Part shown: piece after piece, positions 1-4,746 of the stretch | Layout of the letters: the number at the start of each line of letters is the position of its first letter | Numbering within the stretch: position 1 is the stretch's first letter | Source: an uncultured Kouleothrix sp. | GTDB taxonomy: Bacteria; Chloroflexota; Chloroflexia; Chloroflexales; Roseiflexaceae | Assembly: GCA_937858455.1 (NCBI GenBank) | Contig: CALLYN010000134.1 | Location: 1-6,909, forward strand | Reading direction: 5' to 3' | DNA length: 6,909 nt | Notes under the pieces: model-generated | Seen by the model: the letters and a program-made list of their open reading frames with translations, nothing else | Told to the model about the DNA's origin: nothing | Databases searched by the model: none | Translations under genes and position numbers: made by a program

Positions 1-171
1 GTTGAACGCGCTGCGCGCGGCGCTGATCTCGCGCCAGCGGTCGTTGGTGAGCACGCCCAGCTGACGCAGCGCGCCGGTCAGTGCCGCCTCGGCCCGCTCG
101 CGCTTCTCGCGATCGTCAAGGTTTTGCCAGTGCGTTTGCCAGTGCAGGTCGAACAGTTTGCGGATCGTCAA
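1..171 (-). CDS. Hypothetical protein, 3' end beyond window (TTG start)
   Basis: An open minus-strand frame runs off the left edge; 57 codons are visible. I place the start at TTG 171-169 because a perfect AGGAGG (183-178) lies 6 nt upstream and no ATG/GTG is better placed. The product begins MTIRKLFDLHWQTHWQNL and continues with Arg/Glu/Ala-rich, probably helical sequence. It is the third gene of the operon headed by the Mom-like gene: the stop codon of the 102-aa gene (184-182) overlaps the Shine-Dalgarno sequence, so translation is probably coupled. I recognise no family, and the C-terminal part is missing from the window. Confidence 0.7.
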   Translation of the reverse strand, partial: MTIRKLFDLHWQTHWQNLDDREKRERAEAALTGALRQLGVLTNDRWREISAARSAFN

Positions 172-181
172 TGGGAGCCTC

Positions 182-490
182 CTATGATTCGCTTGGCAGC
201 AGCGCCCGGTAGGCGATGCCGGGCAAATAGAGGCCGCTTGGGGGCGGCGTGAGCTGGGCCTGGCCGGAGCACGCGCGGTAGATCAGCGCGCTGTGCATGC
301 GTAGCCGCATATCGATCTGGTAGCGCCGGCCGCGATCGTCGGCATGCTCGAGCTGCTGATACAGCTCCAGCAGTGAAAACTCCTGGCCGCTGATGATGAC
401 GGTCTGCGCGCTGCGTCTCCCGACGAGCGCGAGCGCGAGCGGCTCAAGCGGGCGCTGTGGCTGCGGCGTGGTGATGTAGGGTGCGAGCAT
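182..490 (-). CDS. Hypothetical protein, 102 aa
   Basis: This is the second gene of the left minus-strand operon. ATG 490-488 is preceded by AGGAGG at 4 nt spacing. That Shine-Dalgarno sequence overlaps the TAG stop of the upstream Mom-like gene (501-499), indicating translational coupling. The N-terminus is Pro/Leu-rich (MLAPYITTPQPQRPLEPL). It is followed by a short strand-rich part (QTVIISGQEFSLLELYQQLE) and a basic middle, then a Pro/Gly/Tyr-rich C-terminus. I see no signal peptide, membrane segment or cysteine cluster. The family is not recognised. Linkage suggests a job accessory to the upstream gene, but this is inference from position only. Confidence 0.7.
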   Translation of the reverse strand: MLAPYITTPQPQRPLEPLALALVGRRSAQTVIISGQEFSLLELYQQLEHADDRGRRYQIDMRLRMHSALIYRACSGQAQLTPPPSGLYLPGIAYRALLPSES

Positions 491-498
491 GCTGCCTC

Positions 499-1812
499 CT
501 AGTGGCGCTGGTGATGCAACGTCCAGAGCGCGAGTGATTCGGCCAGGGTGTGGCGGCCGAGCGGCCCGCCATAGGTCAGTTTGTAGCCCGTGCCGCCCTC
601 GAAATCGGCGCTTTCGACCTGGGCGCGGCCGATCAGGTTGAGCAGGCCCCGGTACTTCATGCTGACCGGGTGCTTTGCGAACGCGGTGGTCACCACGCTG
701 CGCCAGCGCTGCGCCAGGCGGCGCTCGGCGAGCAGCTGGGCCTCGCGGCTGAGCGCGGCCATGACGACGAGCTTGGAGAGGCGCGGCTCGTCGGTCGGGC
801 CAACCGCGAAGTCAGAGAGCAGGTACACGCTGGGCGGCTCGACCTGGCCGTCGGCGATGGTGCAGAGCTGTGGGTCGAAGCTGAGGGCATAGGCGCCGAT
901 GATCACGCCGCCCACGAGCACGGCCACGTACTGGCCCGCCAGGCTGGCCTTGGCGCCGCCGGGCCGGATCGCCGCATTCAGATACTGGCTGCGCAGATCG
1001 TTGAACTGCGCCGATGGGAGCAGCGCCAGCTGCTGGTGCGGGCTGACCAGGCGCTGCGGGCCGTCGGGCGCGTAGACGTAGTGCGTGACGCCGCGCAGGC
1101 TGGCCTGCACCTGGGCGCGGAGCACGTCTGCCAGATCCTCGCGCGGCTCATTCGTCACGAGAATCCAGTGCTCGCGATCGATGATGCCCGCGATCGTGCG
1201 CTCGCGCGCCGGCGCGGCCGCCAGCGGGTCGAAGCTCACTGCGTCCCAATCGAACACGCTGGCCAGCTGGGCCTCGCGCACATGATCGGGGCGCCACAGG
1301 CCGGCGTGCGTGATTACGCCAAAGTCGGGCGGAAGGAGGTTCAGCAGCTCGGCCACGCCGGCGATCAGGAAGCCGTTGAGCTTCAGATCGTCGGCCGCGA
1401 GCGCCGCCAGCGCCTTGGCGTGGAGCTGTGGCCACTGGCGGCGCAGGGCCTCGACGTAGCGCTGGTAGAAGAAGGACTCGCGCGCCAGGGCCTGGGCGAA
1501 CTGGCGCACCACGAGCACGGCCGCCAGCGCGCTCGCCGGATCGCCGAGCGCGTCAGCGATGTATGCGAGGCGCTCGGCGGCCTGGGGCTGGAGTGCGATG
1601 CGGAACGGGAGCCCGGCGAAGTAGCTGCCGGCCGCTGCGGGCACGAGGCACGACGAAGCGCCATGCACGCGGGCGGTGGTGGCCGCCCGGGCAACGCGCT
1701 CGACGATCAGGTCACTCGACGCGGGGATGACGATGTCAGAGCACTGCCAGCGAGATACGAGCTCGGCGATGATGGCGCGCAGTTCGCCAGTGATCGCAAT
1801 GGTGAACGCCAC
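499..1812 (-). CDS. Putative antirestriction adenine-modification protein (Mom-like), 437 aa
   Basis: The product resembles phage and mobile-element proteins annotated as putative antirestriction adenine methyltransferase. My recognition rests on the C-terminal third: VYLLSDFAV (329-337), RLSKLVVMAALSREAQ (344-359), then TTAFAKHPVSMKYRG (375-389) and a final GRHTLAESLALW block. Phage relatives carry close versions (sDlav, RLsKLvv, TaFs.hPVSMKYRG). This part recalls the GNAT-like fold of phage Mu Mom, which modifies adenine in DNA to block restriction; the Mom link is inference. The N-terminal 'GNFTIER'-type motif expected in relatives is degenerate here (ASSDLIVERV, 31-40), so activity may differ. 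The start is GTG 1812-1810. A TACACT -10 at 1825-1820 puts the predicted transcript start beside this codon and no Shine-Dalgarno sequence is visible, so the mRNA may be leaderless. It heads a three-gene operon. Family assignment is moderately sure, chemistry is not. Confidence 0.65.
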   Translation of the reverse strand: MAFTIAITGELRAIIAELVSRWQCSDIVIPASSDLIVERVARAATTARVHGASSCLVPAAAGSYFAGLPFRIALQPQAAERLAYIADALGDPASALAAVLVVRQFAQALARESFFYQRYVEALRRQWPQLHAKALAALAADDLKLNGFLIAGVAELLNLLPPDFGVITHAGLWRPDHVREAQLASVFDWDAVSFDPLAAAPARERTIAGIIDREHWILVTNEPREDLADVLRAQVQASLRGVTHYVYAPDGPQRLVSPHQQLALLPSAQFNDLRSQYLNAAIRPGGAKASLAGQYVAVLVGGVIIGAYALSFDPQLCTIADGQVEPPSVYLLSDFAVGPTDEPRLSKLVVMAALSREAQLLAERRLAQRWRSVVTTAFAKHPVSMKYRGLLNLIGRAQVESADFEGGTGYKLTYGGPLGRHTLAESLALWTLHHQRH

Positions 1813-1848
1813 GCCTGGCAGTGTAGCATATCGCCACGCGTGGCGCCA
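1807..1848 (-). promoter_or_regulatory. Promoter of the Mom-like operon with twin palindromic sites
   Basis: On the minus strand there is an extended -10, TGC-TACACT (-10 at 1825-1820), without a good -35. A perfect 14-bp palindrome CGCCACGCGTGGCG (1832-1845) sits between the -10 and -35 positions. A 12/14 match, CGCCACGCCTGGCA (1807-1820), covers the predicted start site and the GTG codon. The centres are 25 bp apart and flank the -10. This geometry suggests repression by a dimeric regulator. The regulator is not identified. Confidence 0.5.
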
Positions 1849-1918
1849 TAGTCGTGGGAACTATTGGCGGCGTGGTACCTAGTGGATACACAATCAAAAG
1901 GTTTGTGTGCGTAATGGA

Positions 1919-1956
1919 TTACCACGAAAACGAACACCTATGCTACAATGATGCCA
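1919..1956 (+). promoter_or_regulatory. Plus-strand promoter for the HEPN gene
   Basis: Extended -10 TGC-TACAAT (-10 at 1944-1949). The best -35 is the weak TTACCA (1919-1924) at a long 19-bp spacing. The predicted transcript start is near 1956, giving a leader of about 120 nt before the ATG at 2079. The core TATGCTA is shared with several other promoters in this window. Confidence 0.5.
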
Positions 1957-1959
1957 ACG

Positions 1960-1998
1960 AAAAACCCGCCCTTGCGTGATCAGCTTGGGGGCGGGCTT
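1960..1998 (-). terminator. Stem-loop with U-tract on the minus strand
   Basis: CCCGCCC (1965-1971) pairs with GGGCGGG (1989-1995) across a 17-nt loop. Two A-U pairs extend the stem beyond one mismatch. Read on the minus strand the stem is followed by TTTTT (1964-1960), as in an intrinsic terminator. It would stop leftward transcription coming from the DUF488 promoter across the antisense of the HEPN gene. On the plus strand the same hairpin would form at the 5' end of the HEPN leader, but no U-tract follows there. Confidence 0.5.
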
Positions 1999-2078
1999 CC
2001 GTGTATTTGATTGCGCGTTTGCGCTTGTGTGCATATTGTCGCATCGGTAGTGGCGGATGTCAAGAAAGGAAGAAACGA

Positions 2079-2924
2079 ATGAACTTCACTCTAGGCGAAG
2101 GGTTTGGAGACCTGGGGCCACTGGAATGGGGTCCTGCTAAGATATTTGCGAACATTATTAACTCTATCCATATGGATATCAATGCGACGGCTAATGCCGC
2201 TTTTAGGGCTGTTACTCTCAATGCGGCAAATCTCGCAGATAGTATAAAATCATCAAATGCCACGCTGAAGAAAATCAATCCGACAATCGCAAAAGCATCG
2301 GTCGTTTTATCTAAAAATGGCTGGTGGATCGTTGGCACTATTCCTATATCGTTTTATTATAAGATTATTGAAATGGAGGAACAAATATCATCTGAGGATA
2401 TAACTCGAATTATTGTAGAGTATATAAACCTAGACAACCATAAACGATTAAATGATATTGTACATAGATGGAATGTAGAGCCATTCCGAAGGCGTAGAGA
2501 AATTTTTGATCAAGCCCTTTGGGCACACACAAACGAGAAGTATGCACTTACGACTCCGACGCTTATTATTCACGTTGAAGGGATTATTCGCGAGTTTGTA
2601 GAGGCCCACGATAAATTCACATCCTGGCGTACCGATCGAGTATTAGCCAAATTCAAGGAAAGATTCACCCAGATTCAGGGATCGGAGGAAAAACCCGAGA
2701 TAGAATTTGAAGAATTGGAAGCCATATTAAATTACTATAACCTGAAAGCGCTCAATAAGCTCTACAGCGACCATAGTCCAGAGCGCCACACCGAACCGGA
2801 TGATATAAACCGCAATGCAATTAGTCATGGAAGGTGGACTAGCTACGCGAACCTAGAAATATCAACCAAAATGTTTCTTCTCATTGACATGCTTCATTCG
2901 ATGATTCATCAATTACAAAACTAG
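2079..2924 (+). CDS. HEPN-like (R-x4-H) protein, probable defence/abortive infection, 281 aa
   Basis: The C-terminus contains NRNAISHGRW, with R245 and H250 forming the R-x4-H signature of HEPN ribonucleases. It is followed by a hydrophobic helix (KMFLLIDMLHSMIHQL), as is usual after this motif. HEPN RNases occur in toxin-antitoxin, abortive-infection and other defence systems. The middle (RRRREIFDQALWAH, 137-150, then YALTTPTLIIHVEGII, 155-170) looks like the helical region of unnamed Abi-type relatives. I see no transmembrane segment beyond a weak hydrophobic patch at 81-97. The start at 2079 is chosen for AAAGGA 8 nt upstream; the upstream in-frame Met at 2001 lacks a Shine-Dalgarno sequence and falls in the leader. 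This is the only plus-strand protein gene, is strongly AT-rich against GC-rich neighbours, and has no partner on its strand. Acquisition by transfer is likely. RNase activity is inferred. Confidence 0.75.
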   Translation: MNFTLGEGFGDLGPLEWGPAKIFANIINSIHMDINATANAAFRAVTLNAANLADSIKSSNATLKKINPTIAKASVVLSKNGWWIVGTIPISFYYKIIEMEEQISSEDITRIIVEYINLDNHKRLNDIVHRWNVEPFRRRREIFDQALWAHTNEKYALTTPTLIIHVEGIIREFVEAHDKFTSWRTDRVLAKFKERFTQIQGSEEKPEIEFEELEAILNYYNLKALNKLYSDHSPERHTEPDDINRNAISHGRWTSYANLEISTKMFLLIDMLHSMIHQLQN

Positions 2925-2933
2925 AAACCTGCC

Positions 2934-3282
2934 TCATCCGAGATGCTCGACGCCGGCGACGAGCTCGCCGCCGAGCCGCTCGGCCAGCCACGCGGCCGCC
3001 ACAGTGCGGTGGCAGTCGGCGTGATCATGGCAGCCGCACAGCAGGATCGCCGGCCGCTCGACCAGGATCCAGTGGAGCGTCCAGACTGCGCCGTTGGGGT
3101 TGTCGAGCACGATCGGGCCATCGCTTTTGTAATTGATATTCCCCAGGCAGCGCAGGTGGAAGTAGCGCTGCGGGCCGACGAGCTGGCGGATCGCCGCGCC
3201 GCGCCACTCAGGGTGCATTGAGCGCGCTGCGTAGCGCACATCGATGAGCGCCGTAGCCCAGGGTGTAGAGTGTATTGGCCAT
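2934..3282 (-). pseudogene. DUF488 protein gene, N-terminally damaged
   Basis: The expected start is clear: promoter, GGAGG (3292-3288) at 5-nt spacing, then ATG 3282-3280 encoding MANTLYTLGYG, the typical DUF488 opening (LYTIGH/GY). This frame stops after 24 codons at TGA 3210-3208. The rest of the family lies in the +1-shifted frame, directly adjoining: ALIDVRYAARS, HPEWR, LRCLGN.NYK, ILLCGCHDHADCHRTVAAAWLAERL, ending at TGA 2936-2934. In intact relatives about 18 residues separate the GYG from the VDVR motif. Here they are absent, so an out-of-frame deletion of roughly 50 bp is the simplest reading. The C-terminal CHR motif and LCxCxD region remain intact. The role of DUF488 is unknown. 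Alternatives are a recoded gene, translation from an internal start, or a sequencing error (which would not explain the missing residues). Confidence 0.7.
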
Positions 3283-3311
3283 GATGCCCTCCGTAACGGT
3301 GTTTGTCTGAA

Positions 3312-3397
3312 AATATAATAGCATAAACAGAATAGCGAGTCTATGATAAATCGCATCTGTGGCGGTGCCTTTTCGCAGCTTTGGTGGGATTTATTGC
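3312..3397 (-). repeat. 86-bp promoter cassette, copy 1
   Basis: This is an ungapped match to 6338-6423 with 9 mismatches in 86 bp by hand count. It begins at the -10 region, contains -35 and -10, and extends about 54 bp upstream of the -35. The outer 29 bp (3369-3397) are identical in both copies. It lies immediately after the stop of the zinc-module gene and before the DUF488 gene. Confidence 0.9.
3315..3343 (-). promoter_or_regulatory. Promoter of the DUF488 remnant
   Basis: Minus strand: -35 TAGACT (3343-3338), 17-bp spacer, -10 TATTAT (3320-3315) with an upstream TGC making an extended -10. The predicted start is near 3308, about 26 nt before the ATG at 3282. The same elements with the same spacing occur in the second cassette copy. 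Confidence 0.7.
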
Positions 3398-3404
3398 AGG
3401 CGCT

Positions 3405-3872
3405 TCAGGGCAGCTCTCCTGACGCCTTGCGCCGCTCGCGCGACCTGGTGGCCAGCACGATCTGGTGCTCGCGGCAGTAGTATGGCGCGTCCTTGTAGCT
3501 GTTCTCAGACGTCAGGGGGATGCCGCAGGGCTCGCCGCCGTCCTCGGTGAAGGCGCAGGTGCGCGGCGCGTCCGGGTCGCGCTGCTCGCGCGCGCGCTGC
3601 GACATGACGGCGTGGTGCGTTTTGCAATAGTACGGCGCCGATGGGTAGCTGTTCTCGGGCGTGAGGGGAGTGCCGCAGCGGGTGCCGTCCGCTTCCGCGA
3701 ACGCGCACGTGCGCCCCGGCGTCTCGGCGATGCGGCGCTGGGTCCGCCGGCTGACCAGCCGGTGGTGCTCGATGCAGTAGGCCGAGCGCGCATAGCGCGT
3801 CGGCTTGCCGCAGCGCTCGCCAGTGTCCAGCCGGAAGCCACAGCTGCGCTCCTGGCCCGATTGCTTCTTCAT
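3405..3872 (-). CDS. Tandem Cys3His zinc-module protein, 155 aa
   Basis: The product is three repeats of a C-x9-C ... C-x2-H module. The ligand candidates are C11, C21, C33, H36; C56, C66, C83, H86; and C106, C116, C133, H136. Modules 2 and 3 are exactly 50 residues apart and nearly identical (CxF.E..G..CG.PLT.ENSY..APYYC..H). Module 1 is shorter and more divergent. Basic linkers (SRRTQRR, SQRAREQR, TRSRERRK) separate or end the modules. The pattern resembles short bacterial zinc knuckles of the DUF5763 kind (C..T..G..C....YC..H), but I do not know the function; nucleic-acid binding is a guess from zinc plus basic linkers. The start at ATG 3872-3870 is preceded by AAGGGTG. A GTG at 3923 in the same frame is rejected because it has no Shine-Dalgarno sequence and the added residues do not match the module pattern. 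Confidence 0.75.
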   Translation of the reverse strand: MKKQSGQERSCGFRLDTGERCGKPTRYARSAYCIEHHRLVSRRTQRRIAETPGRTCAFAEADGTRCGTPLTPENSYPSAPYYCKTHHAVMSQRAREQRDPDAPRTCAFTEDGGEPCGIPLTSENSYKDAPYYCREHQIVLATRSRERRKASGELP

Positions 3873-3884
3873 CGTGCACCCTTG

Positions 3885-3959
3885 TGCTATACTACACGTG
3901 CGCCTGGATGTCTCTCCTGGCACACGGCTGCGGTGCTTGCTGGCCCGCAGCCTTTTTTT
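3885..3959 (+). ncRNA. Candidate small RNA, about 60 nt
   Basis: An extended -10 on the plus strand, TGC-TATACT (3885-3893), predicts a start near 3900, and a strong intrinsic terminator ends at 3959. The transcript would carry a weak 5' hairpin (3902-3907 with 3916-3921, one mismatch) and the terminator hairpin. No plus-strand open frame of note lies between. It is antisense to the leader of the zinc-module gene and to the 3' end of the preceding gene's transcript. Alternatively the terminator catches read-through from the HEPN gene, which has none of its own. Confidence 0.4.
3926..3959 (+). terminator. Intrinsic terminator, plus strand
   Basis: GGCTGCGG (3926-3933) pairs perfectly with CCGCAGCC (3945-3952) across an 11-nt loop and is followed by seven T (3953-3959). 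On the minus strand no U-tract follows the stem, so it works in the plus direction only. The T-tract abuts the TAA stop (3960-3958) of the minus-strand gene. Confidence 0.8.
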
Positions 3960-4188
3960 ATCCCCACCTCAGCTCCTGCAGGTCCGTCCGCAGACACCGA
4001 ACCGGATCGCGCAGCTCCTCTGCCAGCGGATAGGCCGGCCCCAGCGGCCGCTGCAGCTCGCTGACGATCGCGGCGAGCGCATCGGCGAACGTCGGATCGC
4101 CAGGCGCCACGCGCGCGGCAACATCGCCAGGCGCCAGCCCGGCGCCGAGGCAGTACATGGCCAGGCCTATCATGTGTGTCTTGTGCAT
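3958..4188 (-). CDS. Hypothetical protein, 76 aa
   Basis: The start is placed at ATG 4188-4186 (MHKTHMIGLAMYCLGAGL), 5 nt after GGAGG (4198-4194). The in-frame ATG at 4200 lies in or before the Shine-Dalgarno sequence at the predicted transcript start. The ATG at 4191 is only 2 nt from it. The N-terminal 18 residues are mildly hydrophobic, too short and weak for a confident membrane call. The rest is Ala/Pro/Leu-rich (ADALAAIVSELQRPLG). I recognise no family. Its own promoter, overlapped by a double palindrome, suggests tight regulation. It reads toward the zinc-module gene 85 bp downstream and could be co-transcribed with it. Confidence 0.6.
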   Translation of the reverse strand: MHKTHMIGLAMYCLGAGLAPGDVAARVAPGDPTFADALAAIVSELQRPLGPAYPLAEELRDPVRCLRTDLQELRWG

Positions 4189-4205
4189 CATTCCCTCCAT
4201 ACCAG

Positions 4206-4260
4206 ATATAATAGCATAAGTGCTGAAACTTCAGCAGGGAACGCTGCTGAAGTTTCAGCA
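4206..4260 (-). promoter_or_regulatory. Promoter overlapped by a double palindromic operator
   Basis: The minus-strand extended -10 TGC-TATTAT (-10 at 4213-4208) sits in a 14-bp block (4206-4219) identical to the two 86-bp cassettes. Instead of a -35 it has two 16-bp palindromes, TGCTGAAACTTCAGCA (4221-4236) and TGCTGAAGTTTCAGCA (4245-4260), exact reverse complements of each other with centres 24 bp apart. Together they also form a 17-bp perfect stem with a 6-nt loop. The near site covers the -35 position, which suggests repression. No regulator is identified. Confidence 0.65.
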
Positions 4261-4261
4261 T

Positions 4262-4345
4262 GCCGCGGCGCCGGCAGGCCACAGGAGGGCGGGCGTACTC
4301 CGCGAGGAAGCGGATTGCACCGTCAGTGAGACCGATTGGATTCAC
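4262..4345 (-). other. Short open frame, possible gene remnant
   Basis: GTG 4345-4343 lies 3 nt after the stop of the 131-aa gene and begins VNPIGLTDGAIRFLAEYA, which reads like real coding sequence. The frame stays open far to the left, but there it merely runs through the double palindrome, the promoter and the 76-aa gene in another frame. Either this is a truncated third gene of the zinc-ribbon operon, or chance. No good Shine-Dalgarno sequence is visible. Confidence 0.25.
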
Positions 4346-4348
4346 AGC

Positions 4349-4744
4349 CTACAGGTTGTCTATAAAATCGTCCCAGACCTCGCCTTCTTCTCGGAGATGG
4401 TAGCCACCGGAGAAGAAGAGTGTTCCGTCCTGCTTCCGCAGGACATGCATCCCATCGTGGCCGGGCACACGGCCAGTGTCCTCCATTGGCTCGTTCTTAC
4501 TCTGGTAATACACGGTGCGGCCATTCGTTGGGTATGGCTGGCCGTCTTCACTATGTGTCAGTGGCGCGATTTCGCCACGGCGAATGCGATCCAAATGTTC
4601 GCGCATCAGATCGGCACTCACGCGGCGCTGTTTACTGCGTGCTGCCTCCAAAAGCGCGTCCTTGCGTTCTTGAGGAGTCAGTAGGCCAATAACAGTGCGC
4701 TCGGCGTCGGACATGTGCTCAATACGAGTCATTTCAGTCGGCAT
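4349..4744 (-). CDS. Hypothetical protein, 131 aa
   Basis: This is the second gene of the zinc-ribbon operon: ATG 4744-4742 starts 2 nt after the TAA of the upstream gene (4749-4747), with GAGGT just before it, so coupling is likely. The first half is helical and charged (LTPQERKDALLEAARSK, ADLMREHLDRIRRGE). The second half is Gly/Asp/Tyr-rich with probable strands (GRTVYYQSKNEP, GMHVLRKQDGTLFFSGGYH) and an acidic tail (EEGEVWDDFIDNL). No cysteines or known catalytic motif are seen. Codon use is less GC-rich than in the flanking genes. Family not recognised. ATGs at codons 5 and 11 are alternative starts but have no better ribosome site. Confidence 0.7.
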   Translation of the reverse strand: MPTEMTRIEHMSDAERTVIGLLTPQERKDALLEAARSKQRRVSADLMREHLDRIRRGEIAPLTHSEDGQPYPTNGRTVYYQSKNEPMEDTGRVPGHDGMHVLRKQDGTLFFSGGYHLREEGEVWDDFIDNL

Positions 4745-4746
4745 GC

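Noticed and set aside
550..1851. 433-codon plus-strand open frame opposite the Mom-like gene
   Set aside because: It mirrors the minus-strand gene in GC-rich DNA, its translation is Arg/Ala/Gly/His-rich without any family look, and the minus-strand product has recognisable motifs.
2001..2078. Earlier start for the HEPN protein at 2001
   Set aside because: No Shine-Dalgarno sequence there, whereas AAAGGA precedes the ATG at 2079; the extra 26 residues look like translated leader.
3283..3356. Extension of the DUF488 frame upstream to an ATG at 3356
   Set aside because: This stretch is the promoter cassette (-35 to leader), also present at a second place before an unrelated gene, so it is not coding.
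3908..3919. 12-nt match (GATGTCTCTCCT) with 6279-6290, the ribosome-site region of the 64-aa gene
   Set aside because: A 12-nt match is expected about once by chance in a window this long, and half of it is Shine-Dalgarno-like sequence.
3465..4064. 199-codon plus-strand frame opposite the zinc-module gene
   Set aside because: Shadow of a minus-strand gene with clear periodic Cys/His modules; Ala/Arg-rich translation.
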